Of a stretch of 64,000 bases of DNA, positions 1-7,801 are shown in pieces; the first letter of the stretch is position 1, and every line of letters begins with the position of its first letter. The translations under genes and the position numbers were made by a program. The DNA is from CAVXTF01 sp963701375 (GTDB lineage Bacteria; Actinomycetota; Acidimicrobiia; Acidimicrobiales; CAVXTF01), in assembly GCA_963701375.1 (NCBI GenBank), contig CAVOZT010000003.1:186001-250000 (forward strand), given 5' to 3'. The notes below the pieces were generated by a model that did no database searches, was not told where the DNA came from, and worked only from the letters and a program-made list of their open reading frames with translations.

Positions 1-722
1 CCATCTTCAGCGCCTCGTCGAGTTGGTTGGCGGCGAGCATGGTACCGAGGCGTCCGAAGAACGGGTCGTTGGCAGGAATTGCCTCGACGTCGAGGCCCAG
101 CCTGCCGAGCAGATCGAGACCTCGCCTGAGTCCGCCGTCCCTGTGCTCCTGAGCCACGTCGGGCTCGCCCACGTAGACGTACTCGTGCATGCGGAACGCC
201 TGCATACGCGTGGGGTCGACGCTCGGCTCGCAACGGAAGCAGTACCCGTTCACCTCGAAGCGGCGACCTCCCTCGGGCAGTGAGCCGGAGCAAAGTGGAT
301 AGACGGGATGACACGTGGCGGAGCAGAGAACGACCTCGGCTGGTACGAGACGAGAGGGCCAGTCGCCTCCCGACTCGGCGAGCGAGATCAGCTCCCGCGT
401 GCTGACGATCCGTACCCCTGAACGTGTGCACCGACCCCATCAGGTCAGGAAAGGACTTCAGGTAATCGGTCTTGTCGAACACCCATCTGGCGAGCACCGG
501 CGGGAAGGACAGCACTTCGGCGGGTTGGTCGACCATCGAAGAGGTTATGAGCCGGTCGAGGGCTTGCACGATGCCTTCGTAGACAGATGACTTCGCGTAG
601 ACCCCGTCGACTCCGGTGTCGAACAGGAGCCGTGCACCAAACAGCTCGGAGCGGAACGCCGCGTAGCTTTCCGAGTCGGCCCCGAGATTCACGGGCTCGG
701 CAACCTGAGTTTCCGCTTCCAT
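1..722 (-). CDS. Amino acid:[carrier protein] ligase, partial, with frameshift
   Basis: Class II aminoacyl-tRNA-synthetase-like enzyme that activates an amino acid with ATP and loads it on the phosphopantetheine of a small carrier protein instead of a tRNA. The start ATG (722) lies 4 nt after the carrier-protein stop. Residues 1-105 read in one frame. The rest, with the family hallmarks ATCHPVYP and YCFRCEPS followed by RMQAFRMHEYV, reads in another. Removing one base from the CCC run at 394-396 gives the continuous family-like segment DRQHAELISLAESGGDW, so a one-base insertion is likely. The Cys residues of CSATCHP and CFRC fit the metal-binding active site of this family. The gene runs off the left edge; about 240 of an expected 310-330 residues are visible. 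Family assignment is firm; the amino acid used (Gly or Ala in studied members) cannot be read. Confidence 0.85.
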   Translation of the reverse strand, partial: MEAETQVAEPVNLGADSESYAAFRSELFGARLLFDTGVDGVYAKSSVYEGIVQALDRLITSSMVDQPAEVLSFPPVLARWVFDKTDYLKSFPDLMGSVHTFRGTDRQHAGADLARRVGRRLALSSRTSRGRSLLRHVSSRLSTLLRLTARGRSPLRGERVLLPLRAERRPHAYAGVPHARVRLRGRARRGSGAQGRRTQARSRSARQAGPRRRGNSCQRPVLRTPRYHARRQPTRRGAED

Positions 723-726
723 GACG

Positions 727-978
727 TCAGACTGCTATCTGCGACAGATCGGACAGGGCGGAACGGATAGCCGCCACCGACTCGAAGGTGGCCTTGCGCA
801 ACATGCTCTCGGGGAACTCCACGTCGAACGCCTCTTCGAGGGCGAGCATGACGTTGACACTTGCGTGAGACGTCATACCAGCCTGGAATAGGTCAGCATG
901 GTCGTCGAGGGTGTCGACGTCGACCGGCAGCCTCGCATGCTCGGCCAGCACCTTCCTGATCTGCTCGTCCACGGCCAT
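727..978 (-). CDS. Acyl/aminoacyl carrier protein
   Basis: An 83-residue carrier protein. It starts at ATG 978 behind the strong ribosome site GGGAGGAG; longer in-frame versions are not needed. The phosphopantetheine attachment site is Ser37 in DLFQAGMTSHASV, which replaces the usual DSL motif of fatty-acid ACP and is typical of carrier proteins paired with amino acid:[carrier protein] ligases. The helix after it (VNVMLALEEAFDVEFPESML) is a standard ACP recognition helix. It sits 4 nt upstream of the ligase gene, so the two are co-translated. Inferred role: holds an amino acid as a thioester for the neighbouring enzymes. Confidence 0.88.
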   Translation of the reverse strand: MAVDEQIRKVLAEHARLPVDVDTLDDHADLFQAGMTSHASVNVMLALEEAFDVEFPESMLRKATFESVAAIRSALSDLSQIAV

Positions 979-1338
979 TTCTCCTCCCGGCCCCCTTCCC
1001 TGCCTAACCCTGGGGCCCTCTTCCCTGTAAAAGAGTGCTGCAGCTTCTCCTACCTCCGGAATCGAGCTTCGCAAACCGGAGGTGCGCAGACTTGGCGGGT
1101 CCACCGTCGCGCACGGAGCGAGGCGTCACGACCCCGGGCACGGCGGCGGACCCGTTGATCTCATCGACCCGATGGGGCCCGATCTTGACACCCCGTCGCG
1201 ACGACCACCGAGGTCGATGCTCGGGATCCATCATGCCTGGGTGAGGAGGAGCACGCACGGCACCCTCAGGAACGAAGGTGCCCTCTCGGTAGACGCCGAC
1301 AGCCGGGCCTATTCTCCGAGCCGTGTGCCGCCGTCAGC
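979..1338. other. Intergenic spacer upstream of the carrier protein gene
   Basis: No credible gene on either strand; the short open frames have poor composition and no ribosome sites. It holds the leader of the carrier-protein gene on the minus strand. A weak inverted repeat GGCACC...GGTGCC near 1259-1283 may end the upstream sugar-transferase transcript, but it lacks a T-run. Confidence 0.4.
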
Positions 1339-3141
1339 TCAGTAGGCACCCCGGCTCTGAAGAACACAGGCAGGTGTGTGCCAAATGATGCGCAGGTCCC
1401 ACTTGAGCGACCACGACGCGACGTACAGGTAGTCCAGGCGCCGTAGCTCGTCGAAGTTCAAGTTGCTGCGCCCCGAGACCTGCCACAAGCCCGTGAGACC
1501 GGGTCGTACCTCGAACCTCCGTGCGGCCCAGCCGTCGATTCGCTCTGACTCCTCGAGCACGAAGGGCCTCGGACCGACGAGGGCCATGTCCCCCCGAAGC
1601 ACGTTGAACAGCTGAGGGATCTCGTCGAGGCTGGTGCGGCGAAGGAAACGGCCGAACTTGTGGATCCGTGGGTCCTCCCGGATCTTGAACAGGCCGTCCG
1701 ACTCGTTCACGGCGGCCAGTTCGTGGCGGGACTCTTCGGCGTTCATGTGCATCGTGCGGAGCTTGAAGATGGTGAAGGGTCGCCCGCCGCGGCCTGCCCT
1801 GAGCTGACGGAACAGCACTGGGCCGGGAGAGCTCGCCTTGATCGCCACGGCCGACACGAGGAGGACCGGCGACAAGAAGATCAGTCCTACGGACGCGACC
1901 ACGACGTCAACGGTCCGTTTCACGAAACGGGCCGACACGCTCAACGCCGGCGGTGCGACGTCGATCATCGGGAGGCCGCAAAGGTCGTCCACCTGCGACC
2001 GCCAGGACAACAATTCGAAGTAGCGCGGAACGATGGAGATCGCCACCTTGCCCTGAAGCGGCCTCATCTGCTCCACCAGGTCGCCCGGGTGGGTCCGAGA
2101 GAACCCGATAAGGATCCTGTCGATGTCGAGCTCCTTGCACAGTCTCGGCACGTCCTCGATCGTGCCGACGATCGGGGATCCAGGCTTCGGGTCGTCGTCG
2201 ACGGCGCCGACCAGTTCCACGTTCGGGTCGCTGGCGAAATACCCGCGGATTCGCTCGACCATCATTCCCGTGCCCACTATCAGAACCCGCTCACGGTTTC
2301 CCTTGTTCGAAACTCGGAACCTCCGCGCGCCGGCACGTCCCAGTGGCACCAACACAAGGCCGACGAGCGCCAGTGAGGCGAGCTGAGCCGGATGGATCTC
2401 GCTCGCTCCGTCAAGGCGGTGGATCAGCACGCCCGCACCCAAGGTCAGGAATCCACCAACCGCCATCGCATGGGCGATCCTTCCGAGATCCCCGAACGAC
2501 TCTTTACGGAATCGCCTGTTGCTCTGCTGGTAGAGCCCGTATAGCCCGAGAGCGAGAAGGGTGACGAAAGGGAACGCGAGATCGTTCATGAAGTTGGCGT
2601 CGAAGCGGTTGAGGGAGTTCGCCGGTTGTGGCGACAACTCCGCGAGCAGGGCAAGACCTGCAGTGAGAGCCACGCATAAAGAGACAAAGTCCGCAGCGAG
2701 CATGAACCAATTGCCGCCACTCGTTCGACCGCGCTTGGCCGCGGCTCCCGGCTCGTGAGCTTCGGCGCTGACCGAAGTCGGTTGAGACGACGCCTCTCCC
2801 GGCTCGGATATGAGTCGAGGCGTTGCGACCAGGCCCGAGATGTCTGTTATCGGGCGTAGCGACGAAATCTTCGAAGCCGACTGATCGAGTCCACGAGCTG
2901 TGCCGGACTTGTCGGTCCTCTCATCGATGCCGACGATCATGGCGCCGAGATCCCAAAAGACGCGGGGCGACCCGCCAGCAATCCAGGGCGCGTCACCGCC
3001 CAGCTCCTGAACCCCCTCATCGACCTCACCCTCCGCTCTTATGTGACGCCCCCGCATGTCGACCACGCCGATGCGAACCGAACGCTTCGTCCCCCCCTCA
3101 GCTGGCCCACGGAGCTTGCGTCCCGTGCCATCGGCGGGCAA
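1339..3141 (-). CDS. Polyprenyl-phosphate sugar-1-phosphate transferase (WbaP/CpsE family)
   Basis: Membrane enzyme that transfers a sugar-1-phosphate from a nucleotide sugar to undecaprenyl phosphate, the first step of exopolysaccharide or glycan assembly. Four hydrophobic segments lie at about residues 145-280. A Rossmann-like CoA-binding_3 domain follows (VLIVGTGMMVERIR, about 285-400). Then come the re-entrant helix and catalytic domain with FRQLRAGRGG, FTIFKLRTM, RRTSLDEIPQLFNVLRGDM and LVGPRP, all hallmarks of the bacterial sugar transferase family. The first 140 residues are low-complexity; the start is uncertain (TTG 3141, ATG 3057 or ATG 2940). It lies between a FemAB-like GNAT and the carrier-protein genes, all on the minus strand, suggesting a shared surface-glycan context. 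Confidence 0.9.
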   Translation of the reverse strand: MPADGTGRKLRGPAEGGTKRSVRIGVVDMRGRHIRAEGEVDEGVQELGGDAPWIAGGSPRVFWDLGAMIVGIDERTDKSGTARGLDQSASKISSLRPITDISGLVATPRLISEPGEASSQPTSVSAEAHEPGAAAKRGRTSGGNWFMLAADFVSLCVALTAGLALLAELSPQPANSLNRFDANFMNDLAFPFVTLLALGLYGLYQQSNRRFRKESFGDLGRIAHAMAVGGFLTLGAGVLIHRLDGASEIHPAQLASLALVGLVLVPLGRAGARRFRVSNKGNRERVLIVGTGMMVERIRGYFASDPNVELVGAVDDDPKPGSPIVGTIEDVPRLCKELDIDRILIGFSRTHPGDLVEQMRPLQGKVAISIVPRYFELLSWRSQVDDLCGLPMIDVAPPALSVSARFVKRTVDVVVASVGLIFLSPVLLVSAVAIKASSPGPVLFRQLRAGRGGRPFTIFKLRTMHMNAEESRHELAAVNESDGLFKIREDPRIHKFGRFLRRTSLDEIPQLFNVLRGDMALVGPRPFVLEESERIDGWAARRFEVRPGLTGLWQVSGRSNLNFDELRRLDYLYVASWSLKWDLRIIWHTPACVLQSRGAY

Positions 3142-3466
3142 CGGTCACCAGACCGGACCATCCGCCAATGGAGTGCTTTGGGTACTCCAGGCTCTGCGGT
3201 TCTTAACCACACAGCCATGACAACGATTGTGAAGGACAAACCTCACCGCCTTCCCTATGTTGAATCAACATTTGGCCAACGGCAAGTGTCGTGCTCAGGG
3301 CCTATTTACGTGGGCAAGAGGTCTCGCTGAGCCGCCAACCAGGACGAACGCCACAAAATAGAGCCGGGCGGAACCGCGTCCGATGTGAGTACTCAGACGC
3401 GGATCGTGAGTCTCGCTGCTTTCGCCCGCTTCACACCAATTCAGTGTTACGTGTGGTTTCTGTTGC
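3142..3466. other. Intergenic spacer between sugar transferase and GNAT genes
   Basis: Somewhat more AT-rich than its surroundings, with no supported gene. It presumably contains the sugar-transferase promoter (minus strand). Its one clear structure is a perfect palindrome, listed separately. Confidence 0.45.
3257..3271. promoter_or_regulatory. Perfect palindrome, candidate operator
   Basis: ATGTTGA-A-TCAACAT: two perfect 7-bp arms around one base, 115-130 bp upstream of the sugar-transferase start. Size and symmetry suit a dimeric repressor or activator site. The cognate regulator is unknown. Confidence 0.4.
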
Positions 3467-4684
3467 TTATGTGGCTGAAGTTCCTTGTGGAAGTTGCTGT
3501 TCTTTGCGGGACCTGCGTGACACTGGACCGGAGGCTCCGGTCCCACCCGATTGCACGTCCTTAGGCGTCTTGTCCGCGCTCGGGTGCCTCGACTCGTACC
3601 AACGTTTGTGCAGTGGCCGCGCGGCATTGAACAGCGCGACGACCGTCCTGTCTATGACGCTTCGTCCGAGAATGACCGCAATCATCTCGACCCGCCGCCG
3701 TGCCGGGTAGAGGCGAAGCAGTGTCTCGTTGTCAGCCGAGCTGCAGGTGTCGATCCAATTCGCATCGGTCTCGTCGTGGAAGAAACGCATCGCCTCGGTT
3801 TGCAGGATCACCCCCGGGCCGAAACGCCGATAGCGCTCGTCGTAGCTGATCTTCATCATGAACAAGCCATCTCCGCCGCGCACCCAGATCTCCATGGCCA
3901 CCGGTTGGTCGCCGGCCTGGAGAGCGAGCACATACAGCCTGCGGCCCGCTGCGAAGCGCCTGCACATGTCCGAGAAGTATTCGGGCTCACCCGGGACCGT
4001 GGTCATTGCAATTCCCTGCGTGGCTTTGTAGCCGCGTGCCTCGAGCGCGATGTAGTCCGCCAATGCGACTGGATCATCTGTCCGATCGACCAGGGATACG
4101 TCGCAGCCGGTCTCCTCCTCGAGCATCCGGCGCTGCCGGCGGAGGTTGTAACGGGCCTTCGAGCTGTGGACGTGGTCGTATCTGGGTTCGTCCAGACGCT
4201 CCAGCATTCCGCGCTCCCACGACTCGTAGGCACGCAGCGGGAAACCGAGCTCGCCGGCCGCCGCCCGCATGAATCCCCCCACAGGTCCGTCGGCGCCCGA
4301 CGTGTCGAGCAGGAAGATCCTTGAATGAAATGTGCTTCTCTCCTCGGCCATGGCCTCGAGAAGCGCGACGACCGCCTCAGAACCGGCTTCAGCGTCAACG
4401 AGTGGCGTTCCCAGATAGCCCATACGCCGGACCTGCGATGTGACGACCGGATAGGGGAACTTCCAGCGGTTCGCGGCTCGGATCGGGGTGCACGTGTAAA
4501 AGCGGCCGTCTGACTCCGCGACGGCCAGCATTATGTCGGCGCCGAAGACCTGATGGTCCGCCGCCGGAATGACGCAGTCGGCTTCGTAAAAGGGATTGGG
4601 TTCGGCCGCCCGCTCAGCCAGATCCCTCCACTCACGCTCGTCCGCGGAAGAGATACCCCTCACGGGAATGATTCGGCCGATCAA
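3467..4684 (-). CDS. FemAB/BioF2-like GNAT-fold acyl or aminoacyl transferase
   Basis: A 405-residue soluble protein with two GNAT-like halves (BioF2/CelD-like domain, residues about 150-310). The segment SSKARYNLRRQRRMLEEE followed by YIALEARGYK and later FMMKISYDERYRRFGPGVIL is characteristic of this superfamily, which includes FemA/FemX aminoacyl transferases that use aminoacyl-tRNA. The C-terminal 60 residues are polar and probably disordered. It shares strand and cluster with the sugar transferase, carrier protein and ligase. An attractive inference is that it uses the loaded carrier protein as aminoacyl or acyl donor. Ordinary GNAT chemistry on a polysaccharide precursor is equally compatible. 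Confidence 0.8.
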   Translation of the reverse strand: MIGRIIPVRGISSADEREWRDLAERAAEPNPFYEADCVIPAADHQVFGADIMLAVAESDGRFYTCTPIRAANRWKFPYPVVTSQVRRMGYLGTPLVDAEAGSEAVVALLEAMAEERSTFHSRIFLLDTSGADGPVGGFMRAAAGELGFPLRAYESWERGMLERLDEPRYDHVHSSKARYNLRRQRRMLEEETGCDVSLVDRTDDPVALADYIALEARGYKATQGIAMTTVPGEPEYFSDMCRRFAAGRRLYVLALQAGDQPVAMEIWVRGGDGLFMMKISYDERYRRFGPGVILQTEAMRFFHDETDANWIDTCSSADNETLLRLYPARRRVEMIAVILGRSVIDRTVVALFNAARPLHKRWYESRHPSADKTPKDVQSGGTGASGPVSRRSRKEQQLPQGTSAT

Positions 4685-4875
4685 CGTGGCTCCAGCTCAA
4701 AACCGTCCGCTCTTATCGTGGTGGATACCCGCCCATACGGTGCGGACACACAAAGGGTATGCCAATAGGGGCTTAAAGAACGCTGGGAGATACCGATACA
4801 GAACCAAAGGCGACTGCTCGACGGACGCACGGTGCCTCCGTTGTCCTAAGTTGACGCCGTATGTGGGAGGAATCC
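4685..4875. promoter_or_regulatory. Divergent promoter region of the carrier-protein locus
   Basis: A 191-bp region separating the minus-strand GNAT gene from the plus-strand AcpS-type gene; it must carry both promoters. I see no clear palindrome or operator. The plus-strand ribosome site GGGAGG (4865-4870) lies 5 nt before GTG 4876. Confidence 0.5.
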
Positions 4876-5274
4876 GTGAATCGCTCCCAGGCAGGCCTCA
4901 GGGTCGGCGTGGATCTGACCAGCGTCGCAGAGGTGGAGCATTCGGTGGCGCGTTTCGGGGATCGATACGTCAAACGCTTGTTCACGAGACACGAGATCGA
5001 AAGCTGCGCGCGGGGTGACGGCGTGGCCTCGGACGGCCTCGCCGCACGCTTTGCGGCTAAGGAAGCCACAATCAAAGTGCTAAGGCCGAGGCAGGCTCGA
5101 CCCGATTACAGGTCAATACAGGTGCGCCGGCATCCAGACGGTTGGTGCGAGATCGAGCTGTCGGGAACGGCGGCGGAGCTCGCCGATGCCGAGGGTGTAC
5201 GGCACCTGGCGCTCAGCCTGACACACGAGGCGGGCATGGCGGCAGCCGTCGTCGTGGCCGTTTGTGACAACTGA
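4876..5274 (+). CDS. Holo-[acyl-carrier-protein] synthase-type phosphopantetheinyl transferase
   Basis: Transfers 4'-phosphopantetheine from CoA to the serine of a carrier protein. The AcpS signatures are present: VGVDLTSVAEVEHSV at the N-terminus (Mg-binding Asp) and LAARFAAKEATIKVL (the family's (W/F)AAKEA(V/F)xK motif), with LSLTHEAGMAAAVVVA at the end. GTG 4876 is chosen because GGGAGG lies 5 nt before it (132 aa); ATG 4861 is in frame but has no ribosome site. It begins the plus-strand half of the locus and overlaps the next gene by 11 nt. It may be dedicated to the carrier protein at 727-978 or may be the housekeeping AcpS; the window cannot decide. Confidence 0.85.
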   Translation: MNRSQAGLRVGVDLTSVAEVEHSVARFGDRYVKRLFTRHEIESCARGDGVASDGLAARFAAKEATIKVLRPRQARPDYRSIQVRRHPDGWCEIELSGTAAELADAEGVRHLALSLTHEAGMAAAVVVAVCDN

Positions 5275-6448
5275 CAAGGTGACTGATGTGACTGCCGTGG
5301 AACAGACAACGAGCATCGCAGAACGGGCGGCTTTGATCGGCGAGAAGGTTGCCGCACCGTACGCAGACGAGGTCGACACTGAAGCACGCTTCCCAGCCGA
5401 GGCGATGAGCGCTCTCAAGGATGAGGGCCTGCTCGGAGTTCTCGTTCCTACAGAACTAGGGGGCCCGGGAGCTCCCATGAGCGAGGTCGCGGCCGCAGTT
5501 GCGGCACTCAGCCGTCATTGCGCGTCCACCGCGATGATCTACGCAATGCACCAGATCCAGGTTGCCTGCCTGGTGCGCCACGGAAACAGCGACTATTTCC
5601 GCGCTTACCTGACCGATCTCGTCGACAGCCAGCCGTTGCTCGCCTCTGCTACGACCGAAGCCGGCATCGGCGGGGACACGCGCACGAGCGGATGCGCCGT
5701 CGAGCGCACAGGGAGCCGCTTCAGGCTCGAGAAGAACGCCCCGGTCATCTCGTACGGCGCAAGCTCGGATGCCGTTCTCACGACCGCTCGAAGAGAGCCT
5801 GACAGCGCGCCCAACGACCAGGTCCTCGTGCTGTGCGAACGTCCCGGGCTCAGCCTCGAGCCTGTGGGCGAGTGGGACACTCTCGGGTTCCGCGGTACGT
5901 GCAGTCTGGGGTTCCGTCTCGTGGCCGAAGGCGACGTCCAGATGATCCTGCCTGACTCGTTCGACGTGATTTCACGCCGGACGATGCTTCCTGTCGCTCA
6001 CGTGCTGTGGGGTTCGGTGTGGCTGGGCCTTGCTTCCGAGGCGGTCGACCGGGCGCGCGGATACGTCCGCGGAGAGGCACGTAAGAAGCCAGGGGTCACC
6101 CCTCCTGCGGCGATAAGGCTGGCGGAGCTCGTCGCTGTTCTCGCCCAGATGACGTCCCTCGTCCGGTCCGCCGCCGGACGCTACGACGCAGTCGTGGAAG
6201 ACCCTGAAGCGCTCGACGCGATGGGCTTCGCCATCCAGATGAACGCTCTCAAGATCTCGGCATCGACGCTCGTCGTCGAGATCGTGGGCCGTGCCATGAC
6301 CATTTGCGGTATGGCCGGATACCGCCAGGACTCGCCCTACAGCCTCGGGCGGCTCCTTCGCGATGCGCACGGCGCGGCGGTGATGGTGAACAACGACCGG
6401 ATCATCGCCAACAACGCCCAGATGCTGCTCGTACACAAAGAGCGTTGA
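5264..6448 (+). CDS. Acyl-CoA-dehydrogenase-like flavoprotein
   Basis: A 394-residue protein with the acyl-CoA dehydrogenase architecture: helical N-terminal domain (about 15-125), central beta domain, and C-terminal helical domain with ICGMAGYRQDSPYSLGRLLRDA. Where canonical members carry the catalytic Glu (YEGT-type motif) this protein has VMVNNDRI, so the usual base is absent. It overlaps the AcpS-type gene by 11 nt (GTG 5264; GTG 5288 is an alternative). Acyl-CoA-dehydrogenase homologues are known to oxidise aminoacyl groups on carrier proteins (prolyl-S-PCP dehydrogenases), so oxidation of the aminoacyl-carrier thioester is a reasonable but unproven role. A flavin monooxygenase-like role is the alternative. 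Confidence 0.82.
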   Translation: MTTDKVTDVTAVEQTTSIAERAALIGEKVAAPYADEVDTEARFPAEAMSALKDEGLLGVLVPTELGGPGAPMSEVAAAVAALSRHCASTAMIYAMHQIQVACLVRHGNSDYFRAYLTDLVDSQPLLASATTEAGIGGDTRTSGCAVERTGSRFRLEKNAPVISYGASSDAVLTTARREPDSAPNDQVLVLCERPGLSLEPVGEWDTLGFRGTCSLGFRLVAEGDVQMILPDSFDVISRRTMLPVAHVLWGSVWLGLASEAVDRARGYVRGEARKKPGVTPPAAIRLAELVAVLAQMTSLVRSAAGRYDAVVEDPEALDAMGFAIQMNALKISASTLVVEIVGRAMTICGMAGYRQDSPYSLGRLLRDAHGAAVMVNNDRIIANNAQMLLVHKER

Positions 6449-6493
6449 AGGCCTGAGCCGAACAAGCGCCCAACGCCTCATAGGCGCCATGCC

Positions 6494-7483
6494 ATGAATC
6501 CATTGAGCACGCTCCTGCAGCTGGTCCCCTTGGGCCCCGACGATTTCGAACCCCATCCGTTACACCGTGTGGATCGTGACTGGAGCGAAACGAACTGCTG
6601 GCAGGACATGATGATCGAGGTACTCCACCTGCTCGATCTGGACCCGGTCGCAGCTTGCGCCTTCACTCTGTCCACGGACTTCGAAGGAAGCCAATGGACC
6701 TTGTTCAAGTATCCGCCAGAGGATCTTCGGTCCCTCTTCGGGATCGACGTAGCGGAACTCTACGTGTGGCGACCCGTCATCGAGCATCTCGAGATCGCGT
6801 TCAGGGACCGCCAGCTGCTCACCGTCGAGGTGGACGCCTTCTATCTCCCTGACACGGCCGGAGTCACTTACCGGCTGGGGCACGTGAAAACCGGGATCGT
6901 TCCCCAAATGCTCGACAGGCCAGGACGACGCATGTGGTACTTCCACAACGCGGGCTATTTCGAGCTTTCAGGCGACGACTTCGACGCCATCTTCCAACTG
7001 GGCGCTCCGAGCATCCACGTCCCCCTCCCGTACGTCGAGGTCGTCCGCTTGGACCGGATGCGGAAACCCGACTCCGACGAGCTGAAGCGCAAGGCCGTGG
7101 AGCTCGCTCGCGAACACCTGCTGCGACGGCCTTCAACCAACCCGATGCCCAGGTTCCGCGAACATCTGTCTGCAGACCTTCCGTGGATCGAAAAGCACGG
7201 CGAGGCCGGTTTCCACCCTTACGCGTTCGCCACTTGCAGACAGTGCGGAGCATCAGCCGAGCTCGCCGCCGCGTTCGTCGACTGGCTCGACGAGAACGAC
7301 GGAGGGGGTCTCCGTGACGCTGCTGAGCGATACCGCGAGATTTCCACGACCGCGAAGAGCCTGCAGTTCGCACTGGCCCGCGTGGCGTGGCACCGGAAGG
7401 TCGACCTGGACGCGCCTTTCGAACGAATGGCTCGTGCATGGCAGGACGCGACCGACATCCTGGTCTCCCGATACCTGAGCTGA
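6494..7483 (+). CDS. DUF1839-like protein
   Basis: A 329-residue soluble protein beginning NPLSTLLQLVPLGPDDFEPHPLHR, with ETNCWQDMMIEVLHLL and a C-terminal segment containing CRQCGASAEL. It resembles the DUF1839 family, which I associate with amino acid:[carrier protein] ligase loci; the family call is from memory of its motifs, not a search. No catalytic motif is recognised. It follows the flavoprotein by 45 nt on the same strand and likely belongs to the same operon. Confidence 0.65.
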   Translation: MNPLSTLLQLVPLGPDDFEPHPLHRVDRDWSETNCWQDMMIEVLHLLDLDPVAACAFTLSTDFEGSQWTLFKYPPEDLRSLFGIDVAELYVWRPVIEHLEIAFRDRQLLTVEVDAFYLPDTAGVTYRLGHVKTGIVPQMLDRPGRRMWYFHNAGYFELSGDDFDAIFQLGAPSIHVPLPYVEVVRLDRMRKPDSDELKRKAVELAREHLLRRPSTNPMPRFREHLSADLPWIEKHGEAGFHPYAFATCRQCGASAELAAAFVDWLDENDGGGLRDAAERYREISTTAKSLQFALARVAWHRKVDLDAPFERMARAWQDATDILVSRYLS

Positions 7484-7801
7484 CCCGACCGGTTCCCCAC
7501 CTGCCGTTCGCCTCCCGTAAGAGAAGTGACTTGTGTGGCCAAAGTTGGACAAAGGGAGCAGCGAGCGCATCTTTCAGACGCAAGGTGAGATTCCGTGCCC
7601 GGAGCGGGTAGAGGGCGCGCATGGGAGCCCTTAAAGACGGCGGTCAACGAAGCCGATGACCAGATGTGGACCTGGTGTCCCATCCCCCTTCAACGTGCTC
7701 ATCGGAGTGCGGACATCGACGACTTCGGAGCACGCCCATCTCAACGCTTACGCGTCGGCGCATCAACAACAGCAAAACTTGGCTGAAGGAACGGGGCTAG
7801 C
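7484..7801. other. Intergenic spacer upstream of the sensor kinase
   Basis: 318 bp with no convincing gene on either strand and no clear hairpin with a T-run. It presumably contains the kinase promoter. The ribosome site AAGGAAC lies shortly before GTG 7802. Confidence 0.4.

Noticed and set aside
1660..2376. 238-codon plus-strand frame antisense to the sugar transferase
   Set aside because: Composition of a shadow frame (His/Arg-rich) opposite a well-supported gene.
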